From Collinsella tanakaei (GTDB taxonomy: Bacteria > Actinomycetota > Coriobacteriia > Coriobacteriales > Coriobacteriaceae): 64,000 bases of DNA. The stretch spans positions 1 to 64,000 of the forward strand of contig NZ_JACJKB010000003.1 of NCBI RefSeq assembly GCF_016900375.1, written 5' to 3'. The first letter of the stretch is position 1. Every line of letters starts with the position of its first letter. A model generated the notes under the pieces. It searched no databases, was not told where the DNA came from, and worked only from the letters and a program-made list of their open reading frames with translations. Positions 55,948 to 64,000 of the stretch are shown here, one piece after another. The position numbers and the translations under genes were made by a program.

Positions 55948-58941
55948 TTACGCATCCCTTCTGGTGAATCCGAGCGGATGGTTGTGCACGCAGCTCGTGC
56001 GGGGTGTCTCCGCGGCGGCGATGCACCCCGCCGAAAGCTCGTCCAGGCGCTCGGCGATACCCGCCTCCACGCGGTCGAGCAGGCCCTCGAAGTCCATCGT
56101 GCCGCCTGCCTCGGCAGCCGGAAAGCCATCGCGCAGGCCCGGCACGCGGCCGTCGCCCGGCTCGACCTCGGCGAGTTCGGCCGAGACGGCGCCGCGCATG
56201 GCAACCCTGCCCTTCGTGGAGAAATACAGCGCGCCGCGCACGTCGAGCCTGAGCGTGCGCCGCAGCGCCTGAGCATAGATGAGCGACTGGGTGTGCTCAG
56301 GAAGCCAGCGGGGGTCATCGGCCGGCACCTCACCCGTCTTCGCATTGGGTACGGTGGGATCCTTCAGGCGATAGGGCGCGGCATCGGAGCGGTGTTTGTA
56401 GTCGATCACGACGGCGCGGCCCTCGGCGTCCACGTCGACGCGGTCGATGCGCCCGCCAAGCGGCCAGCCCGCATAGCACGCGCCCAGACCGTTGAACGAG
56501 TACTCGAGATACGCCGGGGCGAACGGCGCGAGCGCAGCCGCCTCGTAGCGCACGACCTTCTCGAGCTGCGGCAGGATATCGTCCACCTGGCGCCGCTCGG
56601 TTGCCGACAGCGGCACGAGCGCAGCCGAGCTCGCGGTCTTGCCGCGCTCGTGCTCGGCGCGCACCTCTTCGAAGACCAGCCGCAGCTCGGCGAGCGAACG
56701 CGAAAGGTTCTCGGACGTCACGCGGCGCATGTCGAGCTCGATAAGCCGCTCGTGAAAACGATCCATGACGTCGTGGACGAAATTGCCCTTCTCCATGTTG
56801 GAGAAGCCCGCATCGATGGTGTTCGGGCGCACGCGATACGACATGAACCAGCACAGCGGGCAGTCCGCATAGCTCTCGATCTGCGAGGCGGAAAGCTGGC
56901 GGGGCACGAGCGCCCCGCTCTCGTCCAGGGCGCGCGGCACCAAGTAAGCGGTCGCCTTGTCGCCAAGGCTTTGCGGAGGCAGGCACGCCACGCGCTCGCA
57001 ACGTGCGGCGCCCGGGCCCGCCGGGTCGAAATCGCCCTCGATATCGCCCTCGCCGACCTGACGGGGCTCGGGCGCATCCTCACCGGCGGCGGCGCGCAGC
57101 TCGGTCCAGATTGCCGCAGGATAGCGGTCCTTTGCCTGGCGATCGTGCGTCACGCGAGCAAGCGTCGCCGCCCGGGGCGCGGCGAGCGCGCGCACAGCGA
57201 GGTCGCGCAGGCGCGCCGCGGGCTCCAGCTCGCAGGCAGGGCAGCCGAGCGCGTCGGCGAGCGCGGGCACCGGCCCCTCCTCGTGCGAGAGCGGATAGCC
57301 CGCCACGTCGACATCGGCCATGAGCAGCACGTCGATCTCGCCCGGCTCGAGCAGGGCGGCGTCCGCGAGCGTCATGAACGCGGCAGCAGGAGCCGACCCG
57401 TCCGCCTCCTCCCCAGCAGCGCGCGAGCGACAGCGCACGGTGGCGCAAAGCCCCTCGAGCGCCGAGACCGCCACGGCCTGGCTCACGCCCAGGCGGCGCG
57501 CGTCGTCCATGAGCATCTCGATGGCGCGCTCGGCGATTGTGCGCTCGGCAGCCTGGCGCACCTCGCCATCAGCCGATCCGAAGGCGGACGCGGGCAGCGC
57601 GACCACGGCAGCGAGCATCGATTTCAGCGCGGACACAGGGCGGTCCTGCATGAGGAACTGCACGACGTCGCTGCACACGACGGGAACCCGCTTGAAGGGG
57701 GCGTCCGCAGCGGCCTTGCGGCGCTGCGCGGCGGCACGCGACTGCACGCTTTGCACCTCGCGCAGCACGCCCTCGACGCCGAGGGCACGGCCGGAGCGGA
57801 CCTTCTTGTCGAAAGCCCGCGCATAGCCGGCATCCACCCCCGATATGGGGGCATACAGCCAATCGGTGAGCTCAGGGGCAGGCCACCACTCGGTATCGTT
57901 CACCGTGCCCTCCTGAGCGGCGCGCATGCGGCGCACGAGGTCGGAAAGCGCCAGAAACTGCCTGCCCACAAGGGTGTCCTCGAAGCGCACATACCGTGTC
58001 GCACGACAGCGGACGCCGCGGGCGGAAAGATACGGGGCAAGCCCGTCGAACAGCTCGGCGGGACGGGGTGTCGCCACCACCGCGCGGACGGGCCCGCCGC
58101 CCTCGGAGCAGACATCCCCCATCAGGCGAACGAGCTCATCGGCATAGGCGCGCAACCGGGCATGCGGCCCACCCACCTCCAAAAACGACGGAGCGCAGGC
58201 GGCGAAGGCGGGTGCCGCCTCCTCCAGAACTTCGCTTGTGCAGGCGCACCCTTCGTCGGCGAACACCTTCGCAAGCGCATCCGCCTGAGCGCCCTGGTGG
58301 GCGCGGAGCAGCACGGCGACGTCGCCCGCCTTGGCCACGAAGGCAAGAAGCTGCACGAGATAGCGCGGCAGGGTCGTCACATCGCGCACGATCACGCAGC
58401 GCGCGCAGGCGACCGGCCCACGTTCCAGCTCGGCGGCCACCAGCTCGGCAGCGGCGCTCGCCTCGACGAGGCCGCGGTCCTCGAGAGCACGTCCGTAAGC
58501 GGCAAGAAGCGCTGCCACGACGGACCACGAATCCCCCTCGGGATAGGGCGCCCCATCCGCCACGGCATAGGGAAGCAGGTCGCGCGCCATGCGCGACAGC
58601 ATGCGCACCGTGCCGGGGTTGTCGCGCAGCGGCGCGAGCTCATCGGCAGACCTGTCCGCCACGACCGACGCCATGATGAGCTGCCGCTCGAGCGCGCTGC
58701 ATATCGCCCGGCCATCCCCGAGCAGCTGCGCGAGCCCCTCGATCCACGCGGCGGGCGTGGCCACGTCGACCCCCACCGGCATCCCGGCATCAGCCAGATG
58801 CGCACGGCAGCGATCGCGCTCGGCGAGGTTCGGCACAAGCAGCGTGCAGCGCCCGAAGCGGGCAATGCCCTCCGCGATAAGCCGGACCTCCCCCGCCGTG
58901 AGGCTCGCACCCGATTGCGTGTTCACGATTCGAAGCGCCAT
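55948..58941 (-). CDS. addB: AddB-like exonuclease subunit
   Basis: The protein has 997 residues. The C-terminal third is a RecB-like nuclease with VIDYKHRSD at about 845; conserved cysteines DCPLCWFMSYRV (about 693) and CIAAAETPRTSC (about 970) could hold the Fe-S staple of AddB. The N-terminus (MALRIVNTQSGASLT) lacks a Walker A motif, unlike B. subtilis AddB, which is typical of the diverged AddB/RexB forms. ATG 58941 has AGGGAGGG about 11 bases upstream. Partner of AddA in one transcription unit. Confidence 0.88.
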   Translation of the reverse strand: MALRIVNTQSGASLTAGEVRLIAEGIARFGRCTLLVPNLAERDRCRAHLADAGMPVGVDVATPAAWIEGLAQLLGDGRAICSALERQLIMASVVADRSADELAPLRDNPGTVRMLSRMARDLLPYAVADGAPYPEGDSWSVVAALLAAYGRALEDRGLVEASAAAELVAAELERGPVACARCVIVRDVTTLPRYLVQLLAFVAKAGDVAVLLRAHQGAQADALAKVFADEGCACTSEVLEEAAPAFAACAPSFLEVGGPHARLRAYADELVRLMGDVCSEGGGPVRAVVATPRPAELFDGLAPYLSARGVRCRATRYVRFEDTLVGRQFLALSDLVRRMRAAQEGTVNDTEWWPAPELTDWLYAPISGVDAGYARAFDKKVRSGRALGVEGVLREVQSVQSRAAAQRRKAAADAPFKRVPVVCSDVVQFLMQDRPVSALKSMLAAVVALPASAFGSADGEVRQAAERTIAERAIEMLMDDARRLGVSQAVAVSALEGLCATVRCRSRAAGEEADGSAPAAAFMTLADAALLEPGEIDVLLMADVDVAGYPLSHEEGPVPALADALGCPACELEPAARLRDLAVRALAAPRAATLARVTHDRQAKDRYPAAIWTELRAAAGEDAPEPRQVGEGDIEGDFDPAGPGAARCERVACLPPQSLGDKATAYLVPRALDESGALVPRQLSASQIESYADCPLCWFMSYRVRPNTIDAGFSNMEKGNFVHDVMDRFHERLIELDMRRVTSENLSRSLAELRLVFEEVRAEHERGKTASSAALVPLSATERRQVDDILPQLEKVVRYEAAALAPFAPAYLEYSFNGLGACYAGWPLGGRIDRVDVDAEGRAVVIDYKHRSDAAPYRLKDPTVPNAKTGEVPADDPRWLPEHTQSLIYAQALRRTLRLDVRGALYFSTKGRVAMRGAVSAELAEVEPGDGRVPGLRDGFPAAEAGGTMDFEGLLDRVEAGIAERLDELSAGCIAAAETPRTSCVHNHPLGFTRRDA

Positions 58942-59060
58942 GTTCGCACTCGCCCTCCCTCGTCCGGACGCTTTACATCCTACACGCCCGCGCGGACATA
59001 GAAACACCGGGGCACCGCGCAAAGGACAACCGCGGGCGCCCGAAGCCCTGACAGCAGAAA

Positions 59061-59124
59061 GGGGCGGACCCGTCGCCGTGGGGCCGTGCCCGCGCACGAC
59101 CCCACGGCGGACATGGCCCGCCCC
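59061..59124 (-). terminator. Terminator of the yerC-like gene
   Basis: A long, slightly bulged GC-rich stem (59061-59083 with 59100-59124, including GCCGTGGGG/CCCCACGGC) is followed on the minus strand by CCTTTCTG. It lies 20 bases past the stop at 59144. Confidence 0.65.
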
Positions 59125-59143
59125 GGTCGCATGATAGACGCGC

Positions 59144-59455
59144 CTACGCGCGCCCGTTCTCCTGATCTTCGAGCTTGATGAGCACATGGCGATAGCCGCC
59201 GTGCTCGCCGTTCAGCGCCTTAGACACGCGGCTCACCGTAGTGGACGATGCTCCCGTGCGCGCCTGGACCTCAACATAGGGCTCGCCCTCGTCCAGATAG
59301 CGCGCGACCTGCAGGCGCTGCGCGAAATCACAGATCTCGCGCGGGGTGCACAGGTCGGTCAAAAAGGCGCGAACGTCATCCGCGTTCTCCAGCAGCAAGA
59401 AGGAGCGCACGAGCTGGTCGACGTCTCCGCGCTCGAACATCCTCTCGATATTCAC
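59144..59455 (-). CDS. TrpR-like regulator, YerC/YecD family
   Basis: The protein has 103 residues and matches the YerC/YecD family of TrpR-superfamily proteins: LVRSFLLLENADDVRAFL, LCTPREICDFAQRLQVARYL and the helix-turn-helix EVQARTGASSTTVSRVSKAL. Start: GTG at 59455. YerC is found near DNA-repair genes in Firmicutes; here it precedes addBA, so control of that operon is possible but unproven. Confidence 0.85.
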   Translation of the reverse strand: MNIERMFERGDVDQLVRSFLLLENADDVRAFLTDLCTPREICDFAQRLQVARYLDEGEPYVEVQARTGASSTTVSRVSKALNGEHGGYRHVLIKLEDQENGRA

Positions 59456-59581
59456 CAGGCACCACCAAATCCGCTCTATAGCTCAACCTTTGATACCGAA
59501 TTAACCGGCGCACTGCCACGTATTATTCAACACGCCGGCAATGTGCGCGACGGGAGCAGTGTATCACACCATCTCGCTAAA

Positions 59582-59606
59582 GTGCCGCGGCTCCCCTCAG
59601 CGGCAC
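59582..59606 (-). terminator. Weak terminator-like hairpin after apbE
   Basis: GTGCCGC/GCGGCAC (59582-59588/59600-59606) closes an 11-base loop, followed on the minus strand by TTTAGC. It lies 38 bases after the apbE stop. Confidence 0.45.
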
Positions 59607-59643
59607 GGCATCTTCGCGAGTGGGACACGTCCCGCGCAATCGC

Positions 59644-60708
59644 CTACCAGCGCGGCAGGGTCGGCACGAGCGACAGGCGGTCTTCGAGCCCCGAGGTCCA
59701 GCTGACGTTGTCGTCGCGATCTATGATAATCGCCTCCACGCCGTCGATGCCCTCGATAAAGGAGGTGCCGCGCTCGGCGCCCAGCATGAGCGCCGTCGTG
59801 GAATAGCCGTCGCAATCGATCGAACGCGGTGCCACGATGGTCGCCGAGACGGCATCCGTTTTGGCCGGCATGCCCGTCGATGGGTCTAAGATGTGATGGT
59901 AGGTCACGCCCCCACGCGTGAAGCAGCGCTCATGCAGGCCGCTCGTAACCACCGATCCGTCCGCGAGCGCAACGATGGCACGGCTGTGCTCCGGATCGCG
60001 CGGATTCACCACGCCGATGCTCCATGGGGTGCCGGCGTGCGGCCTGCCGTGCGCCGGGTCCGCCGGCCTGCCGCCGCGCACGAGCACGTTGCCACCCAGG
60101 TTGATGACGAACCGCTCGATGCCGCGTTCCCCAAAAAGCCGCGCGAGGTCATCGGCGATATAGCCCTTGGCCACACCGCCGAGGTCGAGGATGGCCTCGG
60201 GGTCCGCGATGGCGAGCGTCGGCTCGCCCGAGGCGTCGCACCCCAGGCAGACGTTCCGGTACCCGACGTGCGGCAGCGCGCGTGCAAGCGCGAGGGCGCT
60301 CGGCACCGTGCCCGTATGAAAATCCCACAGCGACGTCACCGTGCCCATGGTGATGTCAAACAGCCCGCCGCTGCGCTCGCAGTAGCCAAACGCAAGCTCG
60401 ACGAGCTCCGCGGTCCGGGGGTCCACCGGCACGGGGTCGGGCGAGGCCGCATGCGCACGCGCGATGTCGGAATCGGGCCGGGTGCGCGAGAAGGCGTACT
60501 CGAACTCCAGGCAGCGGACACGGCAGGCATCGAGCGCCGCGTCGAGCGCGCCCGCGCATGCCAGATCCGTTATGTCCTGCCCGTCCGCAGGGTAAGCATG
60601 CATATGGACGTCGGTGTTGAAGATGAAAAACGAGATGACGCGCGAGCCGTCGACCCCCGCATGCGGAGTCGCGGTGTGCGGATCGCCATACCGGTAGTTC
60701 TGCTGCAA
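59644..60708 (-). CDS. apbE: FAD:protein FMN transferase
   Basis: The protein has 354 residues. ApbE motifs: YAFSRTRPDSDIAR, DLGGVAKGYIADDLA, FVINLGGNVLVRGG, HHILDPSTGMPA and STTALMLGAE. It attaches FMN to threonine of partner flavoproteins, such as subunits of ion-pumping NQR/RNF complexes. No signal peptide or lipobox is seen, so it would be cytoplasmic, unlike most ApbE lipoproteins. TTG at 60708, behind GAAAGG, is the best start. No target flavoprotein is encoded in this window. Confidence 0.92.
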   Translation of the reverse strand: MQQNYRYGDPHTATPHAGVDGSRVISFFIFNTDVHMHAYPADGQDITDLACAGALDAALDACRVRCLEFEYAFSRTRPDSDIARAHAASPDPVPVDPRTAELVELAFGYCERSGGLFDITMGTVTSLWDFHTGTVPSALALARALPHVGYRNVCLGCDASGEPTLAIADPEAILDLGGVAKGYIADDLARLFGERGIERFVINLGGNVLVRGGRPADPAHGRPHAGTPWSIGVVNPRDPEHSRAIVALADGSVVTSGLHERCFTRGGVTYHHILDPSTGMPAKTDAVSATIVAPRSIDCDGYSTTALMLGAERGTSFIEGIDGVEAIIIDRDDNVSWTSGLEDRLSLVPTLPRW

Positions 60709-60822
60709 CGGATCGCCTTTCTGTGGAAGAATCTCAACACAGCATCATACCGCCGCCGGACGCTCGCCCGCGCCGCGCGGCGGGCCGACAGGACCCTCCC
60801 CCGCACGAAAGGCGGTCAACCC

Positions 60823-61194
60823 ATGCAATTCATCCTCAAATGGCTGCTCACGTCCATCGCCATCTCCATCGCGGCGTTCCTCGTGCCCGGCATCGAGCCG
60901 TACGGGCCCGCCGACCCGTGGGTCTGCTTCGCGTTCGCCGGGCTGTTCCTCGGCCTCGTGAACGCGCTCCTCAAGCCGTTTCTCACCATCATCTCGCTGC
61001 CGGTCACGCTGCTCACGCTGGGCGTCTTCCAGCTGGTGATCAACAGCTTCATGCTCACGCTTGCAAGCTGGCTGTCGGTGAACCTGCTGGGCGTGGGCAT
61101 CGCCATCTCGGGCTTCGGGCCGGCGTTTTTCGGCGCAATCGTGGTGAGCATCATGTGCACGATCCTGAACGGCGTGACGGCAGACGCCCAGTAA
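60823..61194 (+). CDS. Four-helix membrane protein, YvlD/phage-holin family 4 type
   Basis: The protein has 123 residues with four hydrophobic helices and the PF04020 hallmarks: N-terminal MQFILKWLLTSIAISIAAFL, LFLGLVNALLKPFLTIISLP (a conserved N-A-x-x-K-P motif) and LPVTLLTLGVFQLVINSF. The family includes B. subtilis YvlD and is uncharacterised. AAAGG is eleven bases before ATG 60823. Single-gene unit. Confidence 0.88.
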   Translation: MQFILKWLLTSIAISIAAFLVPGIEPYGPADPWVCFAFAGLFLGLVNALLKPFLTIISLPVTLLTLGVFQLVINSFMLTLASWLSVNLLGVGIAISGFGPAFFGAIVVSIMCTILNGVTADAQ

Positions 61195-61276
61195 CGCAAA
61201 GCGCCGCGCGTCGCTTCTGCGGCGCGCGGCTGCATTCCAGCCCCGCTGACAGGGCGTGCGCATCTGATCGTTGCGG

Positions 61277-61717
61277 CTATTCCGCTGACCGCTCGATGTC
61301 TTTCAGACCATGGGGCGCGCTGGCGAGGTCCGCCACGCTCACGCCATCGAGGTAGGTCGAGATCATCTCGTCAAGCTTCATCCACATGCGGATGGTCGAG
61401 CAACCGTCGACGTGTTCGCAACCGACGCGGTCGCCGTCGAGACACGATACCGGCGATAGGCTTCCCTCGGTGAGGCGCAGGATCTCGCCGACGGAGTATT
61501 CCTCCGCCGGGCGCGTGAGACGGTAGCCGCCGCCCTTGCCGCGCATGCCGGACAGCATGTTGTTCCTCACGAGAGTGGACAGAATGTTCTCGAGATACTT
61601 CTCGGAAACATGCTGGCGCTCAGCGATCTCCTTCAGCGGAATGCGACCATCCGCCTGATGCTCAGCAAGATCGACCATGACGCGAAGCGCATAGCGCCCC
61701 TTTGTAGAAACCAGCAT
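61277..61717 (-). CDS. Rrf2-family regulator with a cysteine triad
   Basis: The protein has 146 residues: winged helix-turn-helix MLVSTKGRYALRVMVDLAEH, IPLKEIAERQHVSEKYLENI and GMRGKGGGYRLTRP, then Cys92, Cys100 and Cys106 in a loop. IscR-type Rrf2 proteins bind a [2Fe-2S] cluster with three such cysteines, although the spacing (x7, x5) differs slightly from IscR. It is divergent from cysK, so it may regulate cysteine or Fe-S supply. Start: ATG 61717 (spaced from GGGGGAG) is preferred over ATG 61723, which abuts that site. Confidence 0.9.
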   Translation of the reverse strand: MLVSTKGRYALRVMVDLAEHQADGRIPLKEIAERQHVSEKYLENILSTLVRNNMLSGMRGKGGGYRLTRPAEEYSVGEILRLTEGSLSPVSCLDGDRVGCEHVDGCSTIRMWMKLDEMISTYLDGVSVADLASAPHGLKDIERSAE

Positions 61718-61964
61718 GGCCATCTCCCCCTTCCAGACGTCCGCGGATTCAGAATACCAAAAGAATCTCGCAGGATGCGGCTCATATCCCTTGGAAATAC
61801 CGAGGGGTGGATAAATCATACATTTCATAGCGGGATGTGATATATCCGGCACCCTTTGGAGCCGGCTGCGATGTTAATTCACGTGCACGCGACGATCGGG
61901 CGCGCGCACGCTCCCTACAATGGGTAGCAAAAGCATCAAGACGCATACCGCCAAGGAGGTACCC

Positions 61965-62900
61965 ATGGGCACCGTGTACACATCCGTCGACCAGCTTATC
62001 GGCCGCACGCCGCTGCTGGAGCTCACCGGCATCGAACGCAAGCTCGGCCTCACGGCGCGCGTCGTCGCCAAGCTGGAGCTGTTCAACCCCGCCGGCTCGG
62101 TTAAGGACCGCGTCGCCCGCCAGATGCTCGACGACGCGGAGGCCGCGGGTACCATCCGTCCGCACGCGGGCTGCACCATTATCGAGCCCACGAGCGGCAA
62201 CACCGGCGTGGGCCTCGCCGCGCTTGCGGCGGCCCGCGGCTATCGGCTGATCATCACCATGCCGGATTCCATGAGTCCCGAGCGCCGCAAGCTCATGGAG
62301 GGCTACGGAGCCGAGGTCGTGCTCACGCCGGGCGCCGAGGGCATGGCGGGCGCCATCGCGCGTGCGGAGCAGATTGCCGAGGAGATCCCCGGCAGCATCA
62401 TCGCGGGGCAGTTCACCAACCCCTCGAACCCCGCCGCGCACGTGGCGACGACCGGCCCGGAGATCTGGGAGGATACCGACGGCAAGGTGGACATCTTCGT
62501 CGCAGGCGCCGGCACGGGCGGCACTGTGACGGGCGTCGGTCGGTTCCTCAAGGACAAGAAGCCCGAGGTGCGCGTCGTGGCCGTCGAGCCCGCCAGCTCG
62601 CCCGTGCTCTCCGAGGGACGCGCCGGCGCCCACGGCATCCAGGGCATCGGCGCGGGATTCGTACCTGAAGTGCTCGACACCACCGTGTACGACGAGGTCC
62701 TGCCCATCGCCGACGAGGACGCGCTCGCATGCGCCCGCATGATAGCGCGCACCGAGGGGGTACTCGTGGGCATCTCGTCGGGCGCTGCCGCCTGGGCTGC
62801 CATCGAGCTGGCACGCAAGGCGGAAAACGCAGGCAAGACCATCGTCGTGCTGCTTCCCGATACCGGCGAGCGCTATCTGTCGACGGCGCTGTTCGCATAA
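61965..62900 (+). CDS. cysK: Cysteine synthase A
   Basis: The protein has 311 residues: PLP lysine in [11 protein letters not shown] (Lys47), substrate loop [11 protein letters not shown], and the glycine-rich [16 protein letters not shown]. The C-terminus ends in [12 protein letters not shown], as in O-acetylserine sulfhydrylases. It makes cysteine from O-acetylserine and sulfide. AAGGAGG lies before ATG 61965. Divergent from the Rrf2 regulator; a TACAAT -10 candidate lies at 61916-61921 with no clear -35. Confidence 0.95.
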   Translation: MGTVYTSVDQLIGRTPLLELTGIERKLGLTARVVAKLELFNPAGSVKDRVARQMLDDAEAAGTIRPHAGCTIIEPTSGNTGVGLAALAAARGYRLIITMPDSMSPERRKLMEGYGAEVVLTPGAEGMAGAIARAEQIAEEIPGSIIAGQFTNPSNPAAHVATTGPEIWEDTDGKVDIFVAGAGTGGTVTGVGRFLKDKKPEVRVVAVEPASSPVLSEGRAGAHGIQGIGAGFVPEVLDTTVYDEVLPIADEDALACARMIARTEGVLVGISSGAAAWAAIELARKAENAGKTIVVLLPDTGERYLSTALFA

Positions 62901-62971
62901 GGGCGGTCGGGCCGACACCACGCGTTTTTCGCGGCACCTCGGGCGGCGGCTTCGGGCGGTGCGCCTCGCGC

Positions 62972-62977
62972 TACAAT
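62972..62977 (+). promoter_or_regulatory. Candidate -10 element for mnmA
   Basis: TACAAT lies 46 bases before the mnmA ATG. No convincing -35 is present. The similar CTCCCTACAAT before cysK makes it plausible. Confidence 0.4.
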
Positions 62978-63023
62978 AGCGAGCTGCACCGCGTTTCGAG
63001 CAAGCGAGCAGGAAAGGAGCCTC

Positions 63024-64000
63024 ATGCCGAGCAAAGGCCGCGTACTTGTTGCCATGAGCGGCGGCGTCGACTCAAGCGTCACCGCGTTTCTGCTCAAGCA
63101 GCAGGGCTATGAGTGCGTCGGCGCCACGATGCTTCTGCACGACGGCGGCGCATGCGCCGACGGCCCCGGCGCATGCGGCTCGTCCCGCGATGCCGACGAC
63201 GCCGCGAGCGTTGCCCGGAGCCTGGGATTCCCCCACCGCGTGATCGACCTGCGCGAGGTGTTTGCGCGTGAGGTTATCGACAAATTCGTGCGCACCTACG
63301 AGGACGGCCGAACCCCCAACCCGTGCATCGACTGCAACCGCTACCTCAAGTTCGGCTCGCTGCTCGCCTATGCGCTCGAACAGGACTGCGATTACGTGGC
63401 GACGGGCCACTACGCGCGCATCGGCAGGAAAGTCGTAGCGGATGGCTCGCCGGACGCCTGGACCCTCGGAAAGGGTGTCGACTCCGCCAAGGACCAAAGC
63501 TATGTGCTCTACTCGCTCACCCAAAAGCGACTGGCGCACGTGCTGCTGCCCCTAGGCGGCCTGACCAAGGACCGTGACGTTCGCCGCATCGCCGCCGAGC
63601 AGGGCTTCTCGAGCGCGAACAAGCCCGACAGCCAGGGCATATGCTTCGTGCCGAACAACGACTTCGCCACCTACATCGAGCGCCGCGAGGGGCGGGCGCT
63701 GCCTGCGGGGGACATCCTCAACACGGGGGGAGAGGTCATCGGGCGCCATACGGGAGCGCTTCGCTACACCATCGGCCAGCGCAAGGGACTGGGCGTCGCC
63801 GCGGCGCACCCGCTCTACGTCTGCAGCATCGACGTGCGCGAGAACACCGTGACGCTCGGCGACGTGGACGACCTCATGGCATCTGCCCTTGTGGCCGATG
63901 ATTGGATCTGGAGCGCACCCGCAGCCGAGATGGAGGGCGCCGTGCGCGCCGCCGGCCCGGATGGCCTGCCCGTGGCCGCCAAGATCCGCTACCACCAGCC
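63024..64000 (+). CDS. mnmA: tRNA 2-thiouridylase MnmA (5' part)
   Basis: The first 325 codons are visible; the gene runs off the right edge. The PP-loop SGGVDSS, the catalytic cysteine region TPNPCIDCNRYLKFG, ATGHYAR, KDQSYVLYSL and GQRKGLGVAAAHPLYV are all present. MnmA adds the 2-thio group to U34 of Lys, Glu and Gln tRNAs, using sulfur relayed from a cysteine desulfurase. GGAAAGGAG precedes ATG 63024. It lies 123 bases after cysK on the same strand, with its own -10 candidate between. Confidence 0.97.
   Translation, partial: MPSKGRVLVAMSGGVDSSVTAFLLKQQGYECVGATMLLHDGGACADGPGACGSSRDADDAASVARSLGFPHRVIDLREVFAREVIDKFVRTYEDGRTPNPCIDCNRYLKFGSLLAYALEQDCDYVATGHYARIGRKVVADGSPDAWTLGKGVDSAKDQSYVLYSLTQKRLAHVLLPLGGLTKDRDVRRIAAEQGFSSANKPDSQGICFVPNNDFATYIERREGRALPAGDILNTGGEVIGRHTGALRYTIGQRKGLGVAAAHPLYVCSIDVRENTVTLGDVDDLMASALVADDWIWSAPAAEMEGAVRAAGPDGLPVAAKIRYHQ

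Overview
This window looks like chromosome of a high-GC, anaerobic gut actinobacterium of the class Coriobacteriia (Collinsella-like). I infer this from several things together: strong GC codon bias, actinobacterial gene types, an AddAB rather than RecBCD helicase-nuclease, formate-tetrahydrofolate ligase, and two superoxide-reductase-type proteins, which are typical of anaerobes. No database search was possible, so the taxonomic call is an inference. I see no tRNA, rRNA, CRISPR array, intact insertion sequence or prophage.

Layout. 0.2-5.5 kb: two membrane PH-domain proteins, an ECF sigma factor with an overlapping anti-sigma-like membrane protein, and a GNAT-nucleotidyltransferase fusion. 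5.7-14.9 kb is accessory in character: a HepT/MntA toxin-antitoxin pair, XRE-type regulators, a PadR regulator with a truncated DUF1700 partner, a GyrI-like protein behind a LexA box, and an ABC exporter operon divergent from a GntR/DUF1648 operon. 14.9-22.4 kb: an HTH-desulfoferrodoxin fusion, a lipoprotein, DUF2200, an esterase, a frameshifted gene, queH, a membrane metalloprotease-like protein, a methionyl-tRNA-synthetase-like enzyme and an acetyltransferase. 22.7-30 kb: UbiB-like kinase with a phasin-like partner, a C69 dipeptidase, folD and fhs (one-carbon metabolism). 30-34.4 kb: the overlapping ruvC-ruvA-ruvB operon with a LexA box, preceded by a degenerate NAD-synthetase-like protein. 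34.5-44.2 kb: superoxide reductase, a universal stress protein, ilvA, an ABC ATPase and then ilvD-ilvB-ilvN and ilvC, which together cover most of isoleucine/valine biosynthesis. 44.2-47.9 kb: two paralogous proteins of unknown function, one ending in a SEC-C zinc motif. 48.2-59.5 kb: dnaE, addA, addB and a TrpR/YerC-like regulator. 59.6-64 kb: apbE, a small YvlD-type membrane protein, an Rrf2 regulator divergent from cysK, and mnmA running off the right edge.

The intergenic spaces are unusually rich in inverted repeats. One family, with GACAAG/CTTGTC arms around a CCTGGCACC core, recurs at 178, 9027, 13439, 14003, 52118 and (diverged) 37055, almost always touching a stop codon. Other long perfect inverted repeats lie at 21649, 22488, 26905, 42811 and 48137. 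The REP-like family, two LexA boxes (before ruvC and before a GyrI-like gene), the NAD-synthetase pseudoenzyme, the HTH-desulfoferrodoxin fusion and the SEC-C paralogue pair are the points I rate most worth following up.

Most very long ORFs on the strand opposite to these genes are GC-driven shadows and are omitted.
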